Made by a program: the position numbers and the translations under genes. From JBOGJI01 sp050747865 (GTDB taxonomy: Bacteria; Acidobacteriota; Thermoanaerobaculia; Multivoradales; JAHEKO01), in contig JBOGJI010000355.1 in NCBI GenBank assembly GCA_050747865.1, positions 1-8,455 of the forward strand: DNA of 8,455 nucleotides. The letters are read 5' to 3'. The notes beneath the pieces are model-generated. The model did not search any database. It was not told where the DNA came from and was given only the letters and a program-made list of their open reading frames with translations. Shown here one piece after another: positions 1 to 8,368 of this stretch; within the stretch, counting starts at the first letter, position 1, and every line of letters begins with the position of its first letter.

Positions 1-1
1 G

Positions 2-562
2 GTCCTGGGTCTGGCCGCGGCGCGCGCGGCGCTGCGCCGGGGCGGCCGGCTGGGGCGAACGCTCGAGGGCCTGGTGGCGCTGCCCTGGGCGATCCCGGGC
101 ACCGTGTTCGCGGTGGCGCTGGCCACCGCGTTCAGCGCCCATCAGCCGTGGCTCGGGCGCTTCATCCTCGTCGGCACGCCCTGGATCCTGCCGCTCGCCT
201 ACCTGGTGCGCGACCTGCCCATGACCGGCCGGGCGGCGCTCGCCGGTCTCGGCCAGCTCGACCCGGCGCTCGAGGAGGCGGCCGCCGCACTCGGCGCCGG
301 CCCCTGGCGCACCTTGAGACGGGTAGTGCTGCCGCTGGTGCGGCCGGCGATCGCCGCCGGCGCCGCCCTCGCCTTCATCACCGCCTTGGGCGACTTCATC
401 GTCTCGATCGTCCTCTACACCTATGACACGCGGCCGATCTCGATCGAGATCCTGTCGAGCCTGCGCTTGCACGAGCTCGGCGTGGCCGGGGTCTACGGTG
501 TCCTGCTGACGCTCGCCGGCGGCGCCGCCTTCCTCCTCTGGGGTCGCCGGGAGGCGGCGTGA
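2..562 (+). CDS. ABC transporter inner-membrane permease, C-terminal part (gene cut by window start)
   Basis: This is the C-terminal portion (about 186 residues visible) of a binding-protein-dependent ABC transporter permease. The reading frame is open back to base 2, so the true start lies outside the window; the GTG at 74 is only an internal codon. The key evidence is the EAA loop at about 275-346: EEAAAALGAGPWRTL followed by RRVVLPLVRPAIAAG. This cytoplasmic helix docks on the ATPase subunit. The preceding LPWAIPGTVFAVAL and the following helices (AALAFITALGDFIVSIVLY and GVYGVLLTLAGGAAFLLW) are membrane segments. The LPWAIPGT and 'LDPALEEAAAALGAGPWRT' wording is typical of the duplicated Fbp/ThiP-type permeases for ferric iron or thiamine; that substrate assignment is an inference from memory of the family. 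The stop overlaps the start of the downstream MFS gene, which implies a shared transcript. Confidence 0.9.
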   Translation, partial: VLGLAAARAALRRGGRLGRTLEGLVALPWAIPGTVFAVALATAFSAHQPWLGRFILVGTPWILPLAYLVRDLPMTGRAALAGLGQLDPALEEAAAALGAGPWRTLRRVVLPLVRPAIAAGAALAFITALGDFIVSIVLYTYDTRPISIEILSSLRLHELGVAGVYGVLLTLAGGAAFLLWGRREAA

Positions 563-1895
563 GCCCGGGAAACGGCCGGCCCCATCTGGTCGCCCGTCTC
601 TGGGTGATCATGATCACCAGCTTCGTCGACATGGTCGGCTTCCTGGTGGTGCTGCCGCTGCTGCCGTTCTACGCCCAGCGCTTCGGCGCCTCGCCGTCGA
701 TCATCGGCTACCTGGTGGGGGTGTTCGCCATCGCCCAGCTCGTCACCGCTCCGTTCTGGGGGCGGCTCTCCGACCGCTTCGGGCGGCGGCCGGTCATCCT
801 CGGCGGCATCGCCGCCTCGGCCGGGGCGTTCGCCCTCTTCGCCCTCGCCGACTCGGTCACCGTGCTGCTGCTCTCGCGGCTGGTACAGGGGGCGGCCGGC
901 GGCACGATCGGCGTGATCCAGGCCTATGTCATCGAGCGCTCGCGCGAGATGACCGGGAGCACCGCTCCGCGGTCCGCCGCGAAGTGGCGGACCGACCGGG
1001 CGAGCCACGAAGAGGGGGCCAAGGCGCTGGGCTGGGTGACCGCCGCCACCAGCGCCGGCGTCATGCTCGGGCCCGCCCTGGGCTCCCTCGCCGTGCGCTT
1101 CGGCGAGTCCGCGCCCGGCTTCATCGCCGCGGGGCTGTGCGGCCTCAACTTCGCCTTCGCCTGGCGCTGGATGACCGAGCCGGCACAGGAGGCCGAGCAC
1201 GATCCCGCCGACGAGCTCACGGACCCAAGCGCGGTCGCGGCGACGCCGCGGGTCGCCATCTGGCGCTCGTTCGCCGATGTGTTGCTGCACCCGACAGGAC
1301 TAGTGGCGTCGCTGGTCTGGATCTATGCCCTGGGCATGATGGCGTTCATGGCTATGAACGGCGTGCTGGCGCTCTACCTCGCGGCGGTGTTCGGGGTCAC
1401 GGAGGAGACGATCGGCTGGTTCTACGTCTTCGTCGGCGCGGTGTCGCTGGTCATGAGGGCCGCGGCGCTGGGGCCGATCGTCGATCGCCTGGGGACCGTG
1501 CGCACGCTGCGGCTGGGCCTCCTGTCGCTGGTCCTCGGCCTCGCTGTCCTGCCGCTGCCGCAGTCGCTGCCGAGCTTCGGGCTGGCGGTGATGCTCATCC
1601 CCATCGGCACCGCGCTGCTCTTCCCCGCCACCACGTCGCTGGTCTCGCGCCGCGCCCGCCGCCGGCAGACCGGCCAGACGCTCGGCGTGCAGCAGACCTT
1701 CGGCGGCATCGCCCGCGGCGTCGGCCCCGCCTGGGCGGGCCTGCTGTTCCAGCATCTCGGCGTCGCCAGCCCGTTCTGGGTCGCCGCGAGCCTGGTCGCA
1801 CTGGCCTCGCTGCTCGCCCTGCGCGTCACCCCCGACCAGCCCGGCGCAACGGCCCCGCTGACGGAGCCCGCCGCCGCCGAGGCGGCCGAGCCCAG

Positions 1896-1899
<4 letters not shown>
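559..1899 (+). CDS. MFS transporter, tetracycline-efflux-like (12 TM)
   Basis: A 446-residue major facilitator superfamily permease of usual length, probably a proton-driven exporter of a small molecule. MFS motif A is clear at residues 68-78 (GRLSDRFGRRP), between TM2 and TM3, with a degenerate second copy at about 304-315 (LGPIVDRLGTVR) in the C-terminal half. A motif-C-like stretch typical of antiporters follows at about 158-176 (GWVTAATSAGVMLGPALGS). These features resemble the Tet/Bcr drug-efflux group, but substrate is unknown. The start chosen is GTG at 559, which overlaps the upstream TGA as GTGA and has GGGAGG at 549-554, four bases ahead; this points to translational coupling. The loop before motif C (about residues 129-150) is roughly 20 residues longer than in typical relatives and is encoded by a strong hairpin (970-994). 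The C-terminal tail is a low-complexity Ala/Glu/Pro stretch. The stop is shared with the convergent acs gene. Confidence 0.93.
970..994. repeat. Perfect inverted repeat (hairpin) inside the MFS coding sequence
   Basis: CGGTCCGCC at 970-978 is the exact reverse complement of GGCGGACCG at 986-994, with a 7-base spacer GCGAAGT. The spacer can add a G-U and a C-G pair, leaving a GAA triloop. The element is read as residues 138-146 (RSAAKWRTD) of the MFS protein, in the loop that is longer than usual for the family. A 7-bp direct repeat GACCGGG flanks it (951-957 and 994-1000), with copies 43 bases apart. It could be a remnant of a small palindromic element, or chance in GC-rich DNA. Confidence 0.6.
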
Positions 1900-3860
<1,961 letters not shown>

Positions 3861-4004
3861 CGGCTGTCTCCTCGCTCGATCATAAGAGGCGAAATCTTAC
3901 TGTAGCGGTCTCGCGATATAGTCGCGCGGCACTTCTCGGGTCGCCGGCACGCGGTCAAGGCGTGAGCGAACGCTCGAGACGTGCCGTCAAGAGGAGACAT
4001 CGGT
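3861..4004. promoter_or_regulatory. Divergent intergenic region between acs and the small membrane protein gene
   Basis: This spacer should hold promoters for both directions. It contains the only A/T-richer patch nearby (about 3879-3920). On the minus strand, TAAGAT (3894-3899) and TATGAT (3879-3884) resemble -10 hexamers for acs, but neither has a good -35 at 16-18 bases, so no promoter is firmly placed. Two short inverted repeats are seen: CGCGA/TCGCG (3912-3916 and 3922-3926) and GAGCG/CGCTC around AA (3964-3975). Either could be an operator half-site pair. The two ribosome binding sites at the ends share the 9-mer GAGGAGACA in opposite orientation (3865-3873 and 3991-3999). Confidence 0.4.
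3991..3996 (+). promoter_or_regulatory. Ribosome binding site deciding the start of the small membrane protein
   Basis: GAGGAG lies eight bases before the ATG at 4005. The alternative in-frame GTG at 3981 would place this site inside the gene and has no comparable site before it, so the ATG is preferred. Confidence 0.65.
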
Positions 4005-4187
4005 ATGTCCGCACGAACCCTCGGCATCGTGGCGGTGGCGATCGGACTGCTGCTCTTTCTCGTGTCGCTGGGCGCCGACGCCCTGGGCATCGGTCCCCAC
4101 CCGGGATTCGGCTTGAAGCAGGCCGCCGGAGCCATCGTCGGCGGCGCCCTGGTCGCCTTCGGCATCTTCCGGCTGCGGTCGCGCTAG
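4005..4187 (+). CDS. Small two-helix membrane protein (60 aa), function unknown
   Basis: A 60-residue hydrophobic protein starting MSARTLGIVAVAIG. Two membrane helices are evident: about residues 4-24 (rich in Leu, Ile, Val, Gly) and about 38-55 (AAGAIVGGALVAFGIF), the second glycine-rich and ending in a basic RLRSR tail. The connecting loop holds ADALGIGPHPGFGLKQ. From memory, a LGIG..PGFG..Q loop between two helices recurs in small uncharacterised bacterial membrane proteins, which supports a genuine gene; I cannot assign a function. By the positive-inside rule the basic C-terminus probably faces the cytoplasm, giving an N-in/C-in hairpin. The start at 4005 is set by the GAGGAG site; a longer GTG start at 3981 would add eight residues. 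The gene is divergent from acs and lies 106 bp upstream of the beta-barrel gene on the same strand, so the two may be co-transcribed. Confidence 0.72.
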   Translation: MSARTLGIVAVAIGLLLFLVSLGADALGIGPHPGFGLKQAAGAIVGGALVAFGIFRLRSR

Positions 4188-4293
4188 GGACACCCTTCGA
4201 GACGGCCGGCGGCCTGCTGGCACATTTGCTGCACTCCCGTATGGGCGGGAAGTCGCGGCATGGCGCCGCCTAACCCCGGGAAGGAGGTCCGTC
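4188..4293 (+). other. Spacer between small membrane protein and beta-barrel gene
   Basis: This 106-bp gap holds the ribosome binding site of the next gene and a weak inverted repeat TCCCG/CGGGA (about 4236-4251) with a six-base loop and no T-tract. I see neither a convincing terminator nor a clear promoter in it. Confidence 0.4.
4281..4287 (+). promoter_or_regulatory. Strong ribosome binding site for a GTG start
   Basis: AAGGAGG, a near-complete match to the anti-Shine-Dalgarno complement, lies six bases before GTG at 4294. It fixes that GTG as the start of the beta-barrel gene and places a proper signal peptide at the N-terminus. Confidence 0.8.
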
Positions 4294-4989
4294 GTGAACG
4301 TCCACGTACCGGCCCCGCTGACCCTGCCAGCCATCCTCTCGCTCGCTCTCTCGGCAGCTCTCATGCCGCCGGCCGCGGCGGCCGCCGACGTGGAGCTGAC
4401 CCCGACGGTGAGCTATCGCGCTGAAGGCTACAGCCTGCGACAGGATCTGGTCTGCATCACCATCTACGAGGAGTGCAGGCTGCGCGCCGACGGCGAGGAC
4501 GGGCCGGCGTTCGGGTTGATCCTGGGCGTCGGGTTGGCTCCCGACTGGCAGCTCGAGCTGCTCGCCAACCGGCAGGAGTCCGAGCCTGAGGCCCGGGTCG
4601 ACCTGATCGCGCCGCCTGGAACCCGCATCCCCGACTTGCGGGTCACCGAGGACCTCGACTTCAAAGCCACCCACGTCCAGATCGGTGTCTCCCGCACCTG
4701 GGGCGACGGGGGGGTGCGTCCCTTCGTCGGGGGCGCCGTGGGCGCGAGCCGGGTCGAGATCACAGGGCCGAAACCACCCGGCCCGACCTTTGCGCCCCCC
4801 TTCTTCCAGATCGAGGACCGCTCGGAGGACACCCTCTCCGGCAGCCTTGGCGCCGGCGTCAAGCTCTACCTGTCGCCGCGCATTGGCGTACGTCTCGAGG
4901 CACGCGGCTACTGGGTCGACCTGGGGGAAGACGCCGGCGGCGACTTCACCCAGGCCGAAGCCGCCGCGGGTCTGATTCTCCGCTTCTAG
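4294..4989 (+). CDS. Outer-membrane beta-barrel protein (OmpA/opacity-like barrel), signal peptide
   Basis: A 231-residue secreted protein. Residues 1 to about 31 form a signal peptide: a hydrophobic core LTLPAILSLALSAALM followed by a run of alanines ending AAAA-ADVEL, with cleavage expected near residues 30-31. The mature part alternates polar and hydrophobic residues in strand-like blocks, such as GLILGVGLAPDWQLELLAN, ATHVQIGVSRTW, VRPFVGGAVGASRVEI, LSGSLGAGVKLYLSPRIGVRLEARGYWVDL and AEAAAGLILRF. It ends in Phe, the usual BAM recognition residue. The size fits an eight-stranded barrel. The only two cysteines, C54 and C61, lie close together in an early loop and could form a periplasm-made disulfide. 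It is probably structural, an adhesin or a small porin; no specific function is supported. The start is GTG with a strong ribosome binding site. The stop is 3 bp from that of the convergent TonB receptor gene. Confidence 0.85.
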   Translation: MNVHVPAPLTLPAILSLALSAALMPPAAAAADVELTPTVSYRAEGYSLRQDLVCITIYEECRLRADGEDGPAFGLILGVGLAPDWQLELLANRQESEPEARVDLIAPPGTRIPDLRVTEDLDFKATHVQIGVSRTWGDGGVRPFVGGAVGASRVEITGPKPPGPTFAPPFFQIEDRSEDTLSGSLGAGVKLYLSPRIGVRLEARGYWVDLGEDAGGDFTQAEAAAGLILRF

Positions 4990-4992
4990 CCC

Positions 4993-7479
4993 CTACCAGA
5001 ACCTGAAGCGCGTTGTGACGCCGAACGTGCGCGGCTGGTTGGTGAGGTAGCCGACGCGCCCCAGCGTCCCGCGCTCCTGGTCGAGCGCCAGGAAGGCCAC
5101 CTCGTCGGTCACGTTGTTGACGAACAGGGCCACCTCCCAGATGTCGGTTAAGAAGCCGAGCCGAAGATTCACGATGTCGTACGCCGGCAGCTCCGGATCG
5201 AAGGTGAAGATGTTCTGCGTCAACGGACCGCCGATCGTGTTGGGCAGGGCCAGCAGATTCACGGTGCCGAAACCTTCCCGGTGATCGGTGATCTGCGTGA
5301 AGCGCGAGCCCACGTGCTGGTAGGCGCCCGTGAGGTACCCCGCCCAGTTCCCCGTCATCTGCCAGCGATAGCTGGCCGCCACGGCGGCCTGGAACTCCGG
5401 CACCGTGGGCAGCCGCTCGCCCTCTTCGATGCCCTCGATGACCTCGCCGCCGGACGTCAGACTGGACTTCAGCTCGGAGTCGTTGTAGCTGGCCGAGATC
5501 GCGAAATCGAAGGACGGAGTCGGCTGCGCCGTGAGCTCCAGCTCGAGTCCCTGACTCCTTGCGTCCGGTACGTTGAAGATGATGCGCGAGGAACAGGTGC
5601 CTGCGGTCGTCGTCACCTGGAGATCGCTGACGTCCATGAGATAGGCCGCGACGTTGAACGTACCCCGGCCTCCCATGAACGTCGACTTTGAGCCCACCTC
5701 GTAGTCCCAGACCTCTTCGTCCTCCCAGGTCGGAAGATTGCCGAACGTCTCGAGGTCTTCGGGCCTGCACAGAGGAACGTTCAGCGGATCGTTGATGCCG
5801 CCCAGGCGGAACCCGTTGGAGACCTGAGCGTTCAGATTCGTGTTGTCGGTAATCGCGTAGCGGGCCGTGACGCGGGGCGAGACCCCGTCGGCCGTCACGG
5901 AACCCGGCTGGGACGCGATCTCCTCGCCGACGTTCGCGACCGCGAACAGCCCGTCGAAGACCTGGTCGCGTGACTCGTCGAAATCGTAGTAGCGCAAGCC
6001 CCCAGTCAGATCGAAACGGTCGGTGAAGGAGTACGTCGCCTCACCGAACAGCGCGAACTGTTCGAAGTCGTAGGCGAGGTCGGAGAAGAACAGCTCGTCC
6101 TTGTCGGCGAGAATGCCGCGGGTGGGAATCCCCGACAGGTCTTCGAACCCGGTCACCGGCAGGCTCTGGCCGTAGTCGCGATCGATGTCGCTGTAGAAGG
6201 CGCCGGTCAACCATACCCATCGATCCGTCCCGCCGGAGAGGCGGAACTCCTGCGTCAGCATCTTGGCCGTCGTGGCATCGAACAGCGGTGCGTCGAGCGT
6301 GTAGATCTGCTCCGGAAGGCCGATGCTGCCCCCGGTGATGCTGCCGGTGAGAGCAGTGGCATCCCGCACCACCAGGATGTCCCGGTCGGTGTAGGAAGTG
6401 ATCGACGTCAGGGTGACGGTGTCGAAGTCGTAGCCGATCGTCAGATCGCCGAGCAGGAACTCGTCGGTGAACGGCTCGTCGATCTGGGTGAACAGCTCGC
6501 GCTCGCCGAGGTCCACCGCCGGCCGCGTCGTGGTGAAGGGATTGGCCAGGATGTTGTAGTCATCGATGCGGTTCCAGCCGTCCATGTCCACCTCTTGATA
6601 GAAGACGCGCGGGACAATGGAGAGGCGCTCGTTCGGCTGGAAGTGGATCGCCACCCGACCTCCCGTCCGGTTTCCGCTGTTGACGTCCTCGTCGACGCTC
6701 AGGTTCGGCTGCACCGCATCCATGTAGCCGGCGAACTCGGTGTTGTACGCCGTGATGCGCAAAGCCGCCTTGTCGCCGAGCGGTCTGTTGATCGCCACCT
6801 TGGCGCTACCGCCCACCTCACCGTCGTCGATGGCGCTCACCGTGAGCTCGGCGACCCCCTCGGTGACCCCGAGCAGGGGCTGGCTGCTGATGTAGCGCAC
6901 CGTGCCGGAGAGCGACCCGGAGCCGAACAGGGTGCCCTGGGGACCTCGCAACACCTCGACCCGGGACATGTCGAACAGGTCGATGTCCGGAGTGAAAAGC
7001 GACAGAGAGAGCACCGATTCATCCAGGTACACACCGACCTGCTCCTTCACCCCCGGCTGGTCGCGCACCACCTGGCCGGCGGAGATCCCGCGCATCGCCA
7101 CCTGGCTCTGGCCGGGACCGAGGTTCTGGACGTTGAATCCGGCGACGTTGGCCGACACGTCCTCCAGGTTGTCGGCGCCGCGCTCCCGAAGCACGTCCTC
7201 GGTCGGGGCCACCACCGAGAAGGGCACGTCCTGGAGTTCCTCCTCCCGCTTGCGGGCTGTGACGGTGATGACCTCCCGGAAGCCCTCGTCCTCCTCGACT
7301 TCCTGCTCCTCCGCGGGAGGCTGCTCTTCCTGCTCTGCCTCGGCCGGCGGAGTCTCCTGTGCCAGAGCGGCGCGCGCCGGCCCCCAGGCTAGCCCGACTA
7401 CGAGCAAGGCGATCGCGATGCCTCGCCCCGCTGTCGACCCGACGATTGCTGGAATGGAAGTGTGCGGACGCATCTTCAT
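4993..7479 (-). CDS. TonB-dependent outer-membrane receptor
   Basis: An 828-residue receptor that would import a scarce ligand (ferric chelate, cobalamin, plant- or carbohydrate-derived compound) across the outer membrane using TonB-ExbBD energy. The signal peptide is residues 1 to about 40 (hydrophobic core AIALLVVGLAW, cleavage near ALA-QE). Residues 41-66 form a linker very rich in Glu and Pro. A TonB-box-like EVITVTA (69-75) and the entry sequence KREEELQDVPFSV lead into the plug, whose conserved core is RVEVLRGPQGTLFGSGSLSG (173-192). The remainder is a 22-stranded barrel with typical EVWDYEVGSKS and NVTDEVAF segments, ending in FRFW, an aromatic outer-membrane signal. The type is the Caulobacter/sphingomonad-like class with 'TARKREE.LQDVP'. 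ATG at 7479 is preferred over the second ATG (residue 3) because GGAGGA (7486-7491 on +) lies six bases away. Two barrel cysteines occur, in NVPLCRPEDL and TGTCSSR. No TonB system genes or siderophore genes lie nearby, so the ligand is unassigned. Confidence 0.96.
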   Translation of the reverse strand: MKMRPHTSIPAIVGSTAGRGIAIALLVVGLAWGPARAALAQETPPAEAEQEEQPPAEEQEVEEDEGFREVITVTARKREEELQDVPFSVVAPTEDVLRERGADNLEDVSANVAGFNVQNLGPGQSQVAMRGISAGQVVRDQPGVKEQVGVYLDESVLSLSLFTPDIDLFDMSRVEVLRGPQGTLFGSGSLSGTVRYISSQPLLGVTEGVAELTVSAIDDGEVGGSAKVAINRPLGDKAALRITAYNTEFAGYMDAVQPNLSVDEDVNSGNRTGGRVAIHFQPNERLSIVPRVFYQEVDMDGWNRIDDYNILANPFTTTRPAVDLGERELFTQIDEPFTDEFLLGDLTIGYDFDTVTLTSITSYTDRDILVVRDATALTGSITGGSIGLPEQIYTLDAPLFDATTAKMLTQEFRLSGGTDRWVWLTGAFYSDIDRDYGQSLPVTGFEDLSGIPTRGILADKDELFFSDLAYDFEQFALFGEATYSFTDRFDLTGGLRYYDFDESRDQVFDGLFAVANVGEEIASQPGSVTADGVSPRVTARYAITDNTNLNAQVSNGFRLGGINDPLNVPLCRPEDLETFGNLPTWEDEEVWDYEVGSKSTFMGGRGTFNVAAYLMDVSDLQVTTTAGTCSSRIIFNVPDARSQGLELELTAQPTPSFDFAISASYNDSELKSSLTSGGEVIEGIEEGERLPTVPEFQAAVAASYRWQMTGNWAGYLTGAYQHVGSRFTQITDHREGFGTVNLLALPNTIGGPLTQNIFTFDPELPAYDIVNLRLGFLTDIWEVALFVNNVTDEVAFLALDQERGTLGRVGYLTNQPRTFGVTTRFRFW

Positions 7480-7504
7480 GGCCGTTCCTCCGTCGTTTGG
7501 CTGA

Positions 7505-7538
7505 TGTCACTTAGCTCCAATTGTCACGAGTTTGTCAC
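7505..7538. promoter_or_regulatory. Cluster of three TGTCAC repeats upstream of the TonB receptor gene
   Basis: TGTCAC occurs at 7505-7510, 7522-7527 and 7533-7538. The last two are TTGTCAC copies exactly 11 bases apart, about one helical turn. In the direction of the receptor gene they read GTGACA(A), starting about 26 bases upstream of its ATG. The GTGACA copies also resemble a -35 hexamer, but I find no good -10 at proper distance. They are candidates for regulator binding sites for the receptor. Confidence 0.4.
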
Positions 7539-7560
7539 ACGGCACTTGCCTTGTACAGGT

Positions 7561-7577
7561 ACGGCGGGCTCCGCCGT
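7561..7577 (-). terminator. Hairpin after the DNA glycosylase gene, possible terminator
   Basis: ACGGCGG (7561-7567) pairs perfectly with CCGCCGT (7571-7577) around a three-base loop. It lies 34 bases downstream of the glycosylase stop and about 80 bases upstream of the receptor start. There is no following T-tract on either strand, so it is a weak case for intrinsic termination; it could equally be a structured leader element of the receptor mRNA. Confidence 0.3.
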
Positions 7578-7611
7578 CAGGATTCGCGCTGTCCGTCGTT
7601 CCCATTGCCGG

Positions 7612-8331
7612 TCAGGGGAGGGTGATTCCGAGGCCGCGGAGCTGCGCTTCGGCGCGCCGCTGCCAACCGTCATTGGCAACCGGGCTCGCCGGGCTGGGAT
7701 GGAGGATCTGTCCGGTCTCGAAGTCGAGCTGTGCGAGTGCCGCTCGCGCTCGGCGCTCGGCGAAGCGGCCGACGCCCAGCACCCAACGGGGCTCGAGCGA
7801 CTCGACCGCGGCGCGCAAGGCGCGGTCGCAGACGGCTTCCAGAGGCGTACGCTCGGCGGCGGGGAGCTTGTCCGGCGTGCGGTTGCGGCCGGATGCCTCG
7901 AGAAACGTCAGTGGGCAGTAGTTCCACACGAAGAAGCGCCGGAAGAAGCGGTCCGGAGTGCCGAAGCGCTGCTTCGCCCACCCCCACAGCCGTCGGCCCG
8001 AGACCTCGCTTCGCGCGCAGGCGAACCCCTCGACCGGCCGCTGCGGGTGCTCGCGGGGCGGCTTGTCGACCTCGCCGTCGATCCCGAGCCAGTCGCGGAC
8101 CAGCCCCACCTCGCCGAACGGGACGCCGGTCTGGGCCATGCCCCAAGGGCCCGGGTTCATCCCCACCAGCACGACCTCCTTGGGCCCCGAGCCGTAGCGT
8201 TCGAGATAGAGCCGATGCGGACGCCAGGCGTAGTCGAGTGGGTTGTAGACGTGCGTGACCGGCGGTCCGAAGTCGAGCTCGTCCGCGGCGCGCCGCAGCC
8301 GATCGGCGATCGCGGCCAGGGATTCGGACAT
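7612..8331 (-). CDS. SMUG1-type uracil-DNA glycosylase (UDG family 3)
   Basis: A 239-residue single-strand-selective monofunctional uracil-DNA glycosylase, which removes uracil and related damaged bases in base-excision repair. Motif 1, GMNPGPWGMAQTGVPFG at 57-73, is nearly identical to that of animal SMUG1 (where a Phe replaces the Trp) and holds Asn59, corresponding to the water-positioning Asn85 of human SMUG1. NYCPL (137-141) supplies Asn137, matching the uracil-binding Asn163. HPSPASP (211-217) supplies His211, matching His239 in the intercalating loop. These residues suggest an active enzyme. VFGEVGLVRDWLG-type residues after motif 1 also match the family. The ATG at 8331 is preferred over a start at 8379, because AAGGA (8339-8343 on +) is seven bases away and the extra 16 residues of the longer form do not look like family sequence. 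The gene lies just downstream of group II intron-like sequence, on the same strand. Bacterial SMUG1 is known, for example in Geobacter. Confidence 0.96.
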   Translation of the reverse strand: MSESLAAIADRLRRAADELDFGPPVTHVYNPLDYAWRPHRLYLERYGSGPKEVVLVGMNPGPWGMAQTGVPFGEVGLVRDWLGIDGEVDKPPREHPQRPVEGFACARSEVSGRRLWGWAKQRFGTPDRFFRRFFVWNYCPLTFLEASGRNRTPDKLPAAERTPLEAVCDRALRAAVESLEPRWVLGVGRFAERRARAALAQLDFETGQILHPSPASPVANDGWQRRAEAQLRGLGITLP

Positions 8332-8338
8332 TGGTAGA

Positions 8339-8343
8339 TCCTT
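8339..8343 (-). promoter_or_regulatory. Ribosome binding site deciding the glycosylase start
   Basis: On the minus strand AAGGA stands seven bases before ATG (8331-8329). It selects this start over the upstream in-frame codon at 8379. Confidence 0.65.
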
Positions 8344-8350
8344 ACTGCCT

Positions 8351-8368
8351 CCCCGCCGTTTGGCGAGG
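8351..8368 (-). other. Stable hairpin between intron domain V and the glycosylase gene
   Basis: On the minus strand CCTCGCC (8368-8362) pairs with GGCGGGG (8357-8351) around the loop AAAC, giving seven pairs including one G-U. An A at 8350 is then unpaired before a further possible C-G pair. A bulged adenosine on the 3' side of a stem is the layout of the domain VI branch site. However, the 22-base gap from domain V is longer than usual and I cannot find a matching intron 3' end, so this could instead be a plain leader hairpin. Confidence 0.35.

Noticed and set aside
493..1290. Open frame of 265 codons on - antisense to MFS
   Set aside because: Glu/Gly/Arg/His-rich composition expected from the reverse of GC-rich membrane protein codons; no family resemblance.
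6595..7392. Open frame of 265 codons on + antisense to the TonB receptor
   Set aside because: Mirror frame of the receptor's coding strand, His/Arg/Leu rich, no ribosome binding site and no recognisable domain.
7548..7559. Near-palindrome around TGTACA upstream of the TonB receptor
   Set aside because: Six-base palindrome with only partial flanking symmetry; too short to call an operator without conservation data.
7462..8337. Open frame of 291 codons on + antisense to the glycosylase
   Set aside because: It is antisense to a gene with all SMUG1 motifs and would have to start within the receptor's N-terminal codons.
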